A DNA stretch of 35,596 nucleotides from a virus. A program made the translations under genes and the position numbers. The notes under the pieces were generated by a model that ran no database searches, had not been told where the DNA came from, and worked only from the letters and a program-made list of their open reading frames with translations. Positions 5,412 through 12,730 of this stretch are shown piece by piece; within the stretch, counting starts at the first letter, position 1, and each line of letters starts with the position of its first letter. The DNA is taken from positions 1 through 35,596 of IMG/VR virus record IMGVR_UViG_3300049595_001488. One strand, written 5' to 3'.

Positions 5412-6188
5412 ATGCAATCAACAAATAAAATACCCGCCGACGCAGCATGCCGCGCCGACGGGCTAATGGAGAAAAACATAAGTATGCAAAATGAAGCAAA
5501 TGGGCAACTGGTTTTAGACCAGAAGCCGAAGGCAGCGGTGGATATCTCGCTGGATAAGAACGGGGTGATGTTGCGCTCGTTTGATGAGATGGCACGGTTT
5601 TGTAAAGCCGTAGTGAACTCTGGCCTTGCGCCGAAGGGGTTTAACTCGCCGGAGGCGGTGATGGTGGCGGTGCAGCATGGGTTGGAGTTGGGGCTGGCCC
5701 CGATGCAGGCGCTCCAGTCGATTGCGATTATTAACGGCAAGCCGTGTATCTATGGGGATGCGGCGTTGGCGTTGGTGGCGTCGCACCCGGCATTCCTCGA
5801 CATTGAGGAGACGATGGAGGGCGAAGCGGCGAAATGCACGGTGCGGCGGAAGGATCGCAGTGCGGTGGTGCGGACGTTTAGCGAGGCGGACGCGAAGCGA
5901 GCGGGGCTGTGGGGCAAGAGTGGGCCGTGGCAGCAATACCCGGCACGGATGCTCCAGATGCGGGCGCGTAGCTGGGCGTTGCGGGATGCGTTCCCGGATG
6001 CGTTGCGGGGGCTGGGTATCCGGGAGGAAGTGTCGGATTACCAAGTGAAGCAGGCGCGGGGCCGGGTGGTGGCTACGAATGTGGTGCTGCCGGAGGAGGA
6101 TGCGCCGGAGGCGGCGGGGGATAGCTCGCAGCGGGCGGCGTTGGCGGACAAGGCCACGGGAAGTCTTTTTGAGGAGGAGGCGCAATGA
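5412..6188 (+). CDS. recT: RecT-family single-strand annealing protein
   Basis: Up to 258 residues from ATG 5412; ATG 5466 or 5484 would give a shorter N-terminus, and the first 24 residues look less conserved. The core has the RecT pattern: a Phe-Asp-Glu-Met-Ala-Arg-Phe-style helix, NSPEAVMVAVQHGLELGLAPMQAL split by short loops, INGKPCIYGDAALALV, and WQQYPARMLQMRARSWALRDAFPDAL. The end is acidic (EDAPEAAGD). RecT anneals complementary strands on ends processed by an exonuclease; the partner nuclease is encoded two genes downstream at 6319. Expected to work in replication, repair of the phage DNA and exchange between phages. Confidence 0.92.
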   Translation: MQSTNKIPADAACRADGLMEKNISMQNEANGQLVLDQKPKAAVDISLDKNGVMLRSFDEMARFCKAVVNSGLAPKGFNSPEAVMVAVQHGLELGLAPMQALQSIAIINGKPCIYGDAALALVASHPAFLDIEETMEGEAAKCTVRRKDRSAVVRTFSEADAKRAGLWGKSGPWQQYPARMLQMRARSWALRDAFPDALRGLGIREEVSDYQVKQARGRVVATNVVLPEEDAPEAAGDSSQRAALADKATGSLFEEEAQ

Positions 6189-6322
6189 GTGATTATGACT
6201 TTGATGATCGTTGCCAAGATGAGCAGCGGGAGGGGGACATGGAGCGGGCGCATGAGCGCGGCTGTATGGCGTCGTTTGGCGTGCCGTTTGATCCTTATGA
6301 CGATGAGGAGGGGGCAGAATGA
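6185..6322 (+). CDS. Small acidic protein
   Basis: 45 residues, rich in Asp and Glu (DYDFDDRCQDEQREGD at the start, DPYDDEEGAE at the end). It is joined by ATGA overlaps on both sides, between recT and the nuclease gene. The charge suggests a DNA-mimic or a partner of one of the recombination proteins, but that is only a guess. Confidence 0.6.
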   Translation: MSDYDFDDRCQDEQREGDMERAHERGCMASFGVPFDPYDDEEGAE

Positions 6323-7131
6323 ATACAGGCATCCTATCGTTGCCGGAGGCGCAATACCGCGCTGCGGAGGGGATTAGTAAGTCGATGCTGGATTGGATCG
6401 CACCACCGCGGACGCCTGCGCATTACAAGGCGAAGGTGGAGGGGCGGATCGCAGAGGAGCAGACGCCTGCGATGCGGCTGGGGCAGATGATTCACCGGGC
6501 GATTCTGGAACCGGAGACGGTGGCCGGGGCGTGGGTGGTGAAACCGGAGGGCATGAATTTTGCCACGAAGGAGGGCAAGGAGTGGCGAGTGGCGCAATCG
6601 CTGCCGATTATTTCGGCGGAGGAGGCGGCGACGATCACGGGGATGCGGGATAGTGTGCATGCGCATCCTGCGGTGCGGCGGATTCTGGCCAAGGCGCGGA
6701 CGGAGTGCTCGCTGTTTGCGAACGATGCGGACGGGATGTTGCGCAAGGCGCGGGTGGATGCGCTGCCGGAGAGTGGCAATGTGCTGGTGGACATTAAAAG
6801 TTGCCAGTGTGCCGATGCGGAGGTGATGGCCAAGAGTGTGATGGCGTATCGCTATCATGTGCAGGCGGCGTATTATCTCGATCTGTGCGAGTTGCTGGGG
6901 ATTGAAAGGAGCGAGTTTTTGTTTGTCTGTGTGGAAAAGCAGGCTCCTTATGCGGTGGCGGTGTATGCGCTGGAGGCGGACGCTATTGAGATGGGGCGGC
7001 TGGAGTATCGCCGGGATTTGGCGGCGGTGCGGCATTGCATGGCTACCGATGAGTGGCCGGGCTTTACGCGGGAGATTACCGCGCTGGGGCTTCCGGCGTG
7101 GGCGCAACGCCAAGCGGAGGGGGTGCTATGA
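6319..7131 (+). CDS. RecE/YqaJ-like PD-(D/E)XK exonuclease
   Basis: 270 residues. N-terminal pattern SKSMLDWIAPPRTPAHYKA followed by AMRLGQMIHRAILEP is that of the RecE C-terminal/DUF3799 nuclease group. The active site is visible as Asp147 (ARVDAL) and Asp158-x-Lys160 (VDIKSC), with Q-A-A-Y-Y in the following helix (HVQAAYYLDL). It would resect linear double-stranded DNA to give 3' ends for RecT. The position close to recT supports an operating pair like RecE/RecT or lambda Exo/Beta. All motifs are intact. Confidence 0.88.
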   Translation: MNTGILSLPEAQYRAAEGISKSMLDWIAPPRTPAHYKAKVEGRIAEEQTPAMRLGQMIHRAILEPETVAGAWVVKPEGMNFATKEGKEWRVAQSLPIISAEEAATITGMRDSVHAHPAVRRILAKARTECSLFANDADGMLRKARVDALPESGNVLVDIKSCQCADAEVMAKSVMAYRYHVQAAYYLDLCELLGIERSEFLFVCVEKQAPYAVAVYALEADAIEMGRLEYRRDLAAVRHCMATDEWPGFTREITALGLPAWAQRQAEGVL

Positions 7132-7394
7132 CGCAGAAAGAACGCATTGCGAGAATGAAGGCGGGAAATGCGAGCCTGCGCAAGCAACTGGCGCATGCGC
7201 TTGCCCGAGAGCTTGCCGCTTATGAGCATGTGGAGGCGTTGCAAGTGGTGGTGAAGGATATGGATGCTATCCGTTGCCAGCGCGAGATGTGGCGGCGCAA
7301 GTGTGCAGGTGTGCCGATGTTGGAGCGGAGGATTGCGGCTTTGAAGGCGGCGATTACTCGCTTGAAAAATAGGCAGAGGGAGGTGCGACCATGA
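7128..7394 (+). CDS. Small coiled-coil protein
   Basis: 88 residues, almost wholly helical, with heptad-like leucines and alanines (LRKQLAHALARELAAYEHVEAL, split here by charge) and a basic C-terminus (ITRLKNRQREVR). No catalytic motif. Overlaps both neighbours by ATGA inside the recombination block. Possibly an accessory or oligomerising factor. Confidence 0.6.
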   Translation: MTQKERIARMKAGNASLRKQLAHALARELAAYEHVEALQVVVKDMDAIRCQREMWRRKCAGVPMLERRIAALKAAITRLKNRQREVRP

Positions 7395-7750
7395 GCAACG
7401 ATTTCCCGTTTGAGTTGGCGTCGTTTGTGCGACCGACTGATCCGGCTACGTCGCGGATGGCGGCGGAGTCGCCAAAGAATCGGCTGCGTTGGGGGAGCCA
7501 GCGGCAGCGGTTGCTTTCGGCGTTTGCCGAGGCGGCGGAGGGGCTGAGTGATGAGGAGGCAGGCAAGGCGACGGGGCTGTATGCGTCGCGGGCTTGCTAT
7601 TGGAAGCGGTGCGGGGAGTTGCGTGATCTCGGGTGGATCGCGGACACGGGCCGGACGCGCAAAAGTGACTGCGGGCATGAGGTGATCGTGTGCGCGGTGA
7701 CGCAAAGTGGACTGGCGGCGCTGGTCGATGCAGGGGGGGAACAATCATGA
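7391..7750 (+). CDS. Winged-helix DNA-binding protein
   Basis: 119 residues. After PTDPATSRMAAE comes a winged-helix pattern: QRQRLLSAFAEAAEGLSDEEAGK, then a recognition helix ASRACYWKRCGELRDLGWI and a wing (ADTGRTRKS), then VCAVTQSGLAAL. Short phage proteins with this arrangement are seen in replication regions and predicted to bind DNA. It is one candidate for a regulator of the dispersed sites in this genome, though nothing links the two directly. Confidence 0.7.
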   Translation: MSNDFPFELASFVRPTDPATSRMAAESPKNRLRWGSQRQRLLSAFAEAAEGLSDEEAGKATGLYASRACYWKRCGELRDLGWIADTGRTRKSDCGHEVIVCAVTQSGLAALVDAGGEQS

Positions 7751-8058
7751 GTGGTCTAGTCAAAACAGATTATGCGGTGCGCTGGGCCGCGGGGGTGACG
7801 CCGGAGATGTGGCGTGACCGGGTGCTGGCTTTGGAGGAGCCGTTGCGGGGGGCGGTGGCGGCGGTGGTGTGGTGGGATATGTTTGCCATGCGCACGGTGG
7901 CGGATCGTTGGCCGCATCTGGATCACTTGCTGGGCCGGGCCGATGCGGTGCCGGAGCAGGTGCTTGCGGCGGGGCTGGTGGCGGTGGGTTATACGCCAAG
8001 CCGGGCGCAGAAGCGGGTGCAGCAGGGCCGGATGCGCGGGGGTGTGCCACTGACATGA
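7747..8058 (+). CDS. Hypothetical protein, starts with a coded 14-bp motif
   Basis: 103 residues from ATG 7747, set by ATGA overlap with the winged-helix gene. Codons 3-7 (GLVKT) are the dispersed motif. The rest is helical (VTPEMWRDRVLALEE, VAAVVWWDMFA, RWPHLDHLLG) and ends with a basic stretch AQKRVQQGRMRGG. Lies just before rusA and overlaps it by ATGA. Function unknown. Confidence 0.65.
   Translation: MSGLVKTDYAVRWAAGVTPEMWRDRVLALEEPLRGAVAAVVWWDMFAMRTVADRWPHLDHLLGRADAVPEQVLAAGLVAVGYTPSRAQKRVQQGRMRGGVPLT
7753..7766 (+). promoter_or_regulatory. Dispersed 14-bp motif, copy 2
   Basis: Exact GGTCTAGTCAAAAC, six bases into the gene that starts at 7747 and read as Gly-Leu-Val-Lys-Thr. Confidence 0.75.
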
Positions 8059-8450
8059 TCACGGCGATTGTGGAGGGTGAGCCGAATACGGCGACGGCGC
8101 AGCAGAAGGGCGTGATGGTGCGTAATGGCAGGCCGATGTTTTTCACCAAAAAGAAGGTGAAGGTGGCGCAAGATTTGTTGGTGGCACGGCTGCGGGTGTA
8201 TGCGCCGCGCAAGCCGATTGATTTTCCGGTGCTGGTGAAGGTGAAGTTTGCCTTTGGCCGGACGAAGGCAAGGCCGCATGAGCGGCGGCATGGGAAAAGG
8301 CCGGACATTGATAATTTGCTCAAAGGGGTGCTCGATGCGCTCGGGCCTGCGGGCTGGCTGGCCGATGATGGCTTGGTGGATCAACTGGTGGCTGAGAAGT
8401 GCCGGGTGGAGGGGCCGTATCTGGAAGTGACGATGAAAGAAGCTTTATGA
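8055..8450 (+). CDS. rusA: RusA-family Holliday junction resolvase
   Basis: 131 residues. The signature is RPDIDNLLKGVLDALGP with Asp84, Asp86 and Asp94, then WLADDGLVDQL with an acidic pair, and K in the closing strand (VAEKCRVEGP). RusA dimers cut four-way junctions with Mg2+. A basic stretch before the motif (FGRTKARPHERRHGK) suits DNA binding. It closes the recombination operon after RecT and the nuclease, and would resolve recombination intermediates before packaging. It overlaps the previous gene by ATGA. Confidence 0.93.
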   Translation: MITAIVEGEPNTATAQQKGVMVRNGRPMFFTKKKVKVAQDLLVARLRVYAPRKPIDFPVLVKVKFAFGRTKARPHERRHGKRPDIDNLLKGVLDALGPAGWLADDGLVDQLVAEKCRVEGPYLEVTMKEAL

Positions 8451-8475
8451 AATACCTAACTATGGAGGTGGAGCC

Positions 8476-9414
8476 ATGATTTGGCTGAACTTGAAAACGA
8501 CAACCTTGCGTTCGGCGGAGTATGTCGGCTGTGATCCGGTGCAACGGGCTACGTGGCTGAATTTGCTGGCGTATTGTTGCGAGCAGGAGAATGGCGGCAA
8601 AATCGAAGGCTGCGGCGGCTGGAAGGATCGCCAGTGGCAGCAGACTCTTGGGGTGACGCTGGCGGAGGTGCGCGAGGAGTGCGCGTTGTGGCGTTGGGAG
8701 GGCGAGGCGCTTTGCGTGGCGTTTTATCCCGACTTTAAGGAGGAAGAAGTGAAGGCTCGCCGCGAGGCTGGCAAAAGAGGTGGAAGCGCCAAAACCGAAG
8801 CAAAAAAACAAGCGTCCCGGCACAACGGGGCCAAGCACAACCCAAGCAAAACCCAAGCACAACCCAAGCAAAACCCAAGCAACAACCCAACGGAAAGGGA
8901 ATGGGAAAGAGAAGGGAATGATAAAGGAAAGGAAAGAGAAACAATTACTAACGTAATTGTGGCGGAGACACCGACGCGGGGGGAGGTGTTGGAGGCGGCG
9001 AAGTTGATGGGCGTGGATGCCCAAGTGGCGGAGATTTTTTTTGATGAGGCCGAAAGTCGCCCGATTACCCCGGACGGAGAGTGGACGGATCGCAATGGGC
9101 AACCGATGCGAAATTGGCGCAATGCGCTTAAAGCGTATGGCAACAAGTGGTTGGCCAATGCCAGAGGCACCGCCTTTGCGCAGAATGGTGCCGCCAAGGC
9201 TTTGACTAGACCGGAGGGCGTCTGGAGCTTGGAAAAGCGTATCGAGGCCGCTAAGGCCGAAATTGAACGAATCCGGGGGGATGAAAAAAACTGGATGCGC
9301 CGGGCTGATAAGCCTTGGGAGCGAGAATTGAAACCGGAGGCCAAGGACTTAATGCGGGGCTTCAAGCAGCAAATCACCGATTTGCAGCGGCAGATTACGG
9401 GGGTGGCAGCATGA
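8476..9414 (+). CDS. Replication initiator-like protein (phage O / DnaD type)
   Basis: 312 residues, with GGAGG at 8464-8468 as ribosome site. The N-terminal 90 residues look like a winged-helix domain (MIWLNLKTTTLRSAEY, WLNLLAYCCEQENGG, LALWRWEG-type strands). A basic, Asn/Gln/Pro-rich linker (about residues 95-150) holds the DNA repeat array described separately. The C-terminal part has GEWTDRNGQPMRNWRNAL, the pattern at the end of many phage O-like initiators, then a charged coiled coil. It probably binds the origin within its own gene and recruits host replication proteins; no phage helicase loader or polymerase is present here. Carries one copy of the 14-bp motif at 9199. Confidence 0.75.
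   Translation: MIWLNLKTTTLRSAEYVGCDPVQRATWLNLLAYCCEQENGGKIEGCGGWKDRQWQQTLGVTLAEVREECALWRWEGEALCVAFYPDFKEEEVKARREAGKRGGSAKTEAKKQASRHNGAKHNPSKTQAQPKQNPSNNPTEREWEREGNDKGKERETITNVIVAETPTRGEVLEAAKLMGVDAQVAEIFFDEAESRPITPDGEWTDRNGQPMRNWRNALKAYGNKWLANARGTAFAQNGAAKALTRPEGVWSLEKRIEAAKAEIERIRGDEKNWMRRADKPWERELKPEAKDLMRGFKQQITDLQRQITGVAA
8831..8885 (+). repeat. Five 11-bp iterons, putative replication origin
   Basis: Five tandem units CCAAGCAMAAC (M is C in units 1 and 3 and A in units 2 and 4; unit 5 ends CCAAGCAACAA). The copies start at 8831, 8842, 8853, 8864 and 8875. An 11-bp period is one helix turn and is not a multiple of three, so the repeat is kept at the DNA rather than the protein level. It lies inside the initiator gene, as the lambda origin lies in gene O. 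Confidence 0.75.
8886..8940 (+). other. Purine-only stretch next to the iterons
   Basis: About 50 bases almost without pyrimidines on this strand, rich in GGGAAAG and GGAAAG. It follows the iterons directly and could be the easily unwound part of an origin. Confidence 0.5.
8941..8960. repeat. Inverted repeat next to the origin
   Basis: ACAATTAC, loop TAAC, GTAATTGT: a perfect eight-base stem in an AT-rich patch inside an otherwise GC-rich gene. It follows the purine stretch, so the order is iterons, purine tract, hairpin, similar to lambda-like origins. Confidence 0.65.
9199..9212 (-). promoter_or_regulatory. Dispersed 14-bp motif, copy 3 (reverse)
   Basis: GCTTTGACTAGACC on the plus strand, one mismatch. 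It lies mid-gene in the initiator, read as Ala-Leu-Thr-Arg-Pro in frame. Confidence 0.6.
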
Positions 9415-9644
9415 GCGCGGAAAAGGACAAATCGCCAACACCGGAGACGGACGCGGCCCAATTCGGGACAGGCAGAGTCAGCGTGGACTTTGCCCGCAAG
9501 CTGGAGCGCGAGCGCAACCAATACCGCCGCGACTTGGAACTTATTGCCGAAGATTGCGAAGCGTGGCTGAACAATCAGTGCGACGAAACCGCGTGCGAGT
9601 TTATCAAGGCAGTGCGCGACTACGCGAAGGAGGCCAGCAAATGA
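9411..9644 (+). CDS. Small phage protein with TPETDA / FARKLERERN motif
   Basis: 77 residues. The opening TPETDAAQF and the segment VDFARKLERERNQYR are a widespread pattern in small phage proteins of unknown function. A second half follows with CEAWLNNQCDETACEF. The protein is charged and mostly helical. The start overlaps the initiator stop by ATGA. Confidence 0.65.
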   Translation: MSAEKDKSPTPETDAAQFGTGRVSVDFARKLERERNQYRRDLELIAEDCEAWLNNQCDETACEFIKAVRDYAKEASK

Positions 9645-9919
9645 ACTTGCGGGCCGATGAGGTGACGGGGGTTTTTCCGCGGGGGGCATTGACCACTGTG
9701 CGAAAAGGGGAGGATATGGGCAATTCGCTAGAGGATTATATCGCGCAAGAGATGCACGAGGATGAGGTGACGGTGATTAACATTCTGCAAGATCACGGCG
9801 TGGTCAGTGATGAAGCCGTGCATGCCAAGGATGTGCATAACGCGGGCGTGGCCGTCGCGTGGATTCACCGAAACCCACAGTTTTTTCGTCGCGGTCTAGT
9901 CAAAACAAAACGGCGATGA
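9641..9919 (+). CDS. Hypothetical protein ending in a coded 14-bp motif
   Basis: 92 residues from ATG 9641, which has AAGGAGG seven to eight bases upstream and an ATGA overlap. ATG 9716, with GGGGAGG before it, would give 67 residues and is a real alternative, because the sequence from MGNSLEDYIAQEMHED on is the better folded part. Possible helix-turn-helix-like segment VTVINILQDHGVVSDEAVH. The C-terminus GLVKTKRR is the dispersed motif read in frame. Confidence 0.6.
   Translation: MNLRADEVTGVFPRGALTTVRKGEDMGNSLEDYIAQEMHEDEVTVINILQDHGVVSDEAVHAKDVHNAGVAVAWIHRNPQFFRRGLVKTKRR
9893..9906 (+). promoter_or_regulatory. Dispersed 14-bp motif, copy 4
   Basis: Exact GGTCTAGTCAAAAC at the 3' end of the gene at 9641, nine bases before the next possible start (9916). 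Confidence 0.75.
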
Positions 9920-10041
9920 ATCTTTTGCAGCAGTCTGGTAAAGCGGCGGGCCATTGTTTGCCTAGTGAGCATGACGCCTGTTCCCGTAACCGCATAAAAG
10001 CGGGAACCTGCTGCATCTTTTTTGCAAAGGACAATCTATGA
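9916..10041 (+). CDS. Possible 41-residue Cys-rich peptide
   Basis: A short frame linked by ATGA overlaps on both sides. It has four cysteines (HCLP, DAC, TCC). Inside it lies a seven-base inverted repeat, so the stretch may instead be an untranslated control region. The start has no clear ribosome site. Confidence 0.3.
   Translation: MNLLQQSGKAAGHCLPSEHDACSRNRIKAGTCCIFFAKDNL
9980..10007 (+). other. Hairpin before the SSB-like gene
   Basis: GTTCCCG (9980-9986) pairs with CGGGAAC (10001-10007) around a 14-base loop. T residues follow only 10 bases later, so it is a weak terminator at best; an RNA control element for the gene at 10038 is possible. Confidence 0.35.
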
Positions 10042-10328
10042 TTACACTGAACATTAACGTGATGAAGATCGACAAGTCGTTGCTCCATGAGGGCAAGACG
10101 GGCGGCAAGTATATGGGGCTGGTGCTCTTTGATAATAAGGAGGGCAAGGATCAATATGGCAATGATGGGTATGTGGTGCAGGACGTGGGCAAGGAAAGGC
10201 GGCTGGCCGGGGAGCGGGGGCCGATTATCGGCAACTGGCGTAATCTGGAAAAGCGGACGGAGGCGGCGGCACCGAAGCCGGAGGCAAAGCCCACCTCGGA
10301 AATGACTGATGAGGATATTCCGTTTTAA
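10038..10328 (+). CDS. Small SSB-like protein with DEDIPF tip
   Basis: 96 residues. The N-terminal part is beta-rich (ITLNINVMKIDKSLL, GKYMGLVLFDNKEG, YGNDGYVVQDV), then GPIIGNW, a Pro/Ala/Lys linker and an acidic end TDEDIPF. That last tip matches the conserved D-D-D-I-P-F end of bacterial SSB, which docks many repair and replication proteins. Small phage proteins of this kind are common and may coat single strands or recruit host SSB partners. The SSB role is inferred mainly from the tip and from the replication setting. Confidence 0.6.
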   Translation: MITLNINVMKIDKSLLHEGKTGGKYMGLVLFDNKEGKDQYGNDGYVVQDVGKERRLAGERGPIIGNWRNLEKRTEAAAPKPEAKPTSEMTDEDIPF

Positions 10329-10414
10329 GTGCGGTGAATAACGGGGGATATTTAAGGGGGGCGAGTCAAAACTTGGTCAAGACTTTTGTCCCGTTTCCTG
10401 TGTAGGATCACGCT

Positions 10415-10825
10415 ATGCCATCAACTGCTGAGGTCGATTTGGAGCAGCGCATTCACACCGTCGCGGAGTGGGTGCTGGGGGGCGTGCGTTATAGTGAGTT
10501 GCTTGCGAAATGTTACGGGCAATGGCGGGTGTGCAAGCGGACGGCTGAAAGCTATGTCGCAAAAGCCAATGAGTTGGCGCGGGCGTCGCGGATGCGGCAG
10601 AAGGAGGTGATGATTGCGCGGGCGGCGGAGAAGCTGGAGCGCATTCATGACCGGGCGCTGGCGCGGGAGGATTGTGCGGCGGCGACGGGGGCGGTGCGGG
10701 AGTTGATCAAGCTCTTGGGACTAGCGGAGCCGGATAAGCAGGAGGTGAAGCATGGGGCAACGGATGCACTGGAGGCGTTTTTGGGCAAGTTGGTGAATAA
10801 TCCGGATGAGCCAAAACCTGTCTAA
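10415..10825 (+). CDS. terS: Terminase small subunit
   Basis: 136 residues. The N-terminal half is a helix-turn-helix type (LGGVRYSELLAKC, then WRVCKRTAESYVAKANEL), the middle a helical oligomerisation part (RAAEKLERIHDRAL, ATGAVRELIKLLGLAEP), and the C-terminus a short tail. This domain order is that of small terminases that recognise phage DNA and form a ring. It is followed, with a 20-base overlap, by the large subunit, which supports the call. An 86-base gap with no gene precedes it, holding only a partial match to the dispersed motif (GAGTCAAAAC at 10363-10372). Confidence 0.8.
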   Translation: MPSTAEVDLEQRIHTVAEWVLGGVRYSELLAKCYGQWRVCKRTAESYVAKANELARASRMRQKEVMIARAAEKLERIHDRALAREDCAAATGAVRELIKLLGLAEPDKQEVKHGATDALEAFLGKLVNNPDEPKPV

Positions 10826-12332
10826 TCCTCTGTGGAGGTTGCGTAACCTCTACCATATTAAGCGGGCGGATGATGGGCGGGTGATCCGTTTTGTGCCAAG
10901 GCCGGAGCAGCAGCGGGTCTTTGATATGCTTTTTGTCGAGGGGGTGCGGCGGCTGATTATCTTGAAGGCGCGGCGGCTGGGGATGAGCACGGCGTTGGAT
11001 GTGCTGTTGACTGATCAGATGCTTTTTAATGCGGGGACGCAGTGCTCGCTGGTGGATCAGACGGCGGCGGATGCGGAGCGCAAGCTGGCGACGATTGCCA
11101 AGGTGGCGCTGGAGAATATGCCCACGGAGTTTCTGGCGCATGTGGAGCGGGTGCGCGATAGCGGCAGCATTCTTGAAGTGAGTGTGAGTGGACAGTCCAC
11201 CTCCTCGTTTTTTGCGGGACTGCGGGCGCGGGGTGGCACGAATAACTGGTTGCACCTTTCGGAGTGGGGCGTGATCCAAGCCGATGATCCGAAGCGGTCG
11301 GAGGAGATTCTAACCGGGGCGATTCCCTCGGCGGAGCATGGGGCCATCATCGTGGAAACGACGTGGAAGGGGGGGCGCGGGGGGCATCTTTGGGAGATTG
11401 TGCGCAAGGCGCTGGAGACGCCGGAGGAGGCGAAGACCAAGAAGGATTGGCGGGTGGTGTTTTTCCCGTGGTGGACGGATGCCACGTATGTGCTGGCCGG
11501 GGATGTGGCGACGATCAACCCGGAGGTGGCCAAGTATTTAGATGAGATGGAGGGGGAGACGGGGCATAGGTTTTCGCCGGAGCAGCGGCTTTGGTATGAT
11601 CGGCAGGCGCGGGATTTGGGGATGTTTATTTATCGGGAGTTCCCCACCACGATGGCGGAGTGTTTTCGCTCGCCAGTGGAGGGAGCGATTTATGCCGATT
11701 TGCTCGATAAGCTGCGGGCCAGCGGGGGCATTAGCCAGCATCGGATTGATGAAAGTGCGCTGGTGCATACGAGTTGGGACTTGGGTAGCCCGGTCAATGT
11801 GGTGACGTGGTATTGGCAGATGATCGGCACGGAGATACGGGTGATTGATTGCGATGTGGATTTGGACAAGACGCCTGTGCAGCGGGTGGCGCATATGCTG
11901 GCCAAGGGTTACAACTTTGGGGCGCATTACTTGCCGCATGATGCGGCGGCGACCAATACGAGCGGGCGGAGTTTTGAGCAGGAGTTGCGCGAGGCGGGGC
12001 TGGCCAATACGAAGATTTGCCCGCGGACGCATGATGTGTGGGTGGGCATCAATCGGCTGCGGCAGATGATGCCGCGATTTACCTTCCGCTTGCCGCATTG
12101 CGAGGCGGGGTTGCATGCGCTGGCCAGTTATCATTACAAGCGGGCGAGCAGCACGGGGCTGGTGATCAATGAGCCTGTGCATGATTGGTCGAGCCATGCG
12201 GCGGATGCGCTGCGGATGGTGGCGGAGGCGGAGATGGCCAATATGCTCAAGGTGTCGAGTGCGCCGCGTAGCCCGGTGACGGTGCTGACGGGGTTGCGCG
12301 ATAGCAACCGAACAACGGTGGTGCGGCGATGA
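10806..12332 (+). CDS. terL: Terminase large subunit
   Basis: 508 residues, overlapping terS by 20 bases. The ATPase domain has a Walker A-like loop K54-A-R-R-L-G-M-S-T62 and a Walker B region ending in Glu153 (NWLHLSEWG). The nuclease domain shows Asp325 in TSWDLG, an acidic CDVDLD strand and Asp460/Asp467 in HDWSSHAADALRM, as in RNase H-like terminase nucleases. It pumps DNA into the prohead and cuts concatemers. The length is normal and all motifs are intact. Confidence 0.95.
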   Translation: MSQNLSNPLWRLRNLYHIKRADDGRVIRFVPRPEQQRVFDMLFVEGVRRLIILKARRLGMSTALDVLLTDQMLFNAGTQCSLVDQTAADAERKLATIAKVALENMPTEFLAHVERVRDSGSILEVSVSGQSTSSFFAGLRARGGTNNWLHLSEWGVIQADDPKRSEEILTGAIPSAEHGAIIVETTWKGGRGGHLWEIVRKALETPEEAKTKKDWRVVFFPWWTDATYVLAGDVATINPEVAKYLDEMEGETGHRFSPEQRLWYDRQARDLGMFIYREFPTTMAECFRSPVEGAIYADLLDKLRASGGISQHRIDESALVHTSWDLGSPVNVVTWYWQMIGTEIRVIDCDVDLDKTPVQRVAHMLAKGYNFGAHYLPHDAAATNTSGRSFEQELREAGLANTKICPRTHDVWVGINRLRQMMPRFTFRLPHCEAGLHALASYHYKRASSTGLVINEPVHDWSSHAADALRMVAEAEMANMLKVSSAPRSPVTVLTGLRDSNRTTVVRR

Positions 12333-12730
12333 AGGCTCCGGCGAAACAAATCTATGACCTTTACGATGTGGATAGCCCGCGGACGTTTGGTGAGGATTTG
12401 CAGGCGTATTTGCTCAACGGCTATGTGTTTGCCACGCCGACGGAGATGCTAATGGCGCGTCCGGTGCCGAGCGGGGCGGAGCCTGCAATGATCAATAACC
12501 CGTGGCAGGTGTTTCCCGTGGAACGGTGTGATACGTGGTATATCTATGCCTATGCGCAGACGGGGAAAACTTCGCCGCTGGGTCTAGTCAAAAAACTATT
12601 GCGCTATCAGCCATTTCCGTTACGGCTTGTGGCGTGGGAGCGAAAGCGCGATGGCAGGTTGCGTTTTTATTCCATCACAAAATTACTGGAAATCCTGAGC
12701 TATGAGAAATTACGACAACTCGAAAATTGA
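12329..12730 (+). CDS. Hypothetical protein of the packaging operon
   Basis: 133 residues, starting on an ATGA overlap with terL. Aromatic-rich (YIYAYAQTGK, WQVFPVER) with a basic C-terminus (WERKRDGRLRFYSITKLLEIL). The motif copy at 12581 is read as GLVKK in the middle. Not recognised; its place between terL and portal suggests a virion or packaging accessory role. Confidence 0.65.
   Translation: MKAPAKQIYDLYDVDSPRTFGEDLQAYLLNGYVFATPTEMLMARPVPSGAEPAMINNPWQVFPVERCDTWYIYAYAQTGKTSPLGLVKKLLRYQPFPLRLVAWERKRDGRLRFYSITKLLEILSYEKLRQLEN
12581..12594 (+). promoter_or_regulatory. Dispersed 14-bp motif, copy 5
   Basis: GGTCTAGTCAAAAA, mismatch at the last base, mid-gene and in frame as Gly-Leu-Val-Lys-Lys. 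Confidence 0.6.

Noticed and set aside
5677-6048. Out-of-frame plus-strand frame within recT
   Set aside because: Arg/Trp/Cys-rich shadow of a GC-rich gene; the recT frame has clear family motifs.
8831-8885. CRISPR array
   Set aside because: The units are 11 bp in direct tandem with no spacers; they fit origin iterons.
10329-10414. Promoter before terS
   Set aside because: TTGGTC at 10373 and TAGGAT at 10403 are 24 bases apart; no pair with normal spacing was found. A partial motif (GAGTCAAAAC) is there but lacks the first half.
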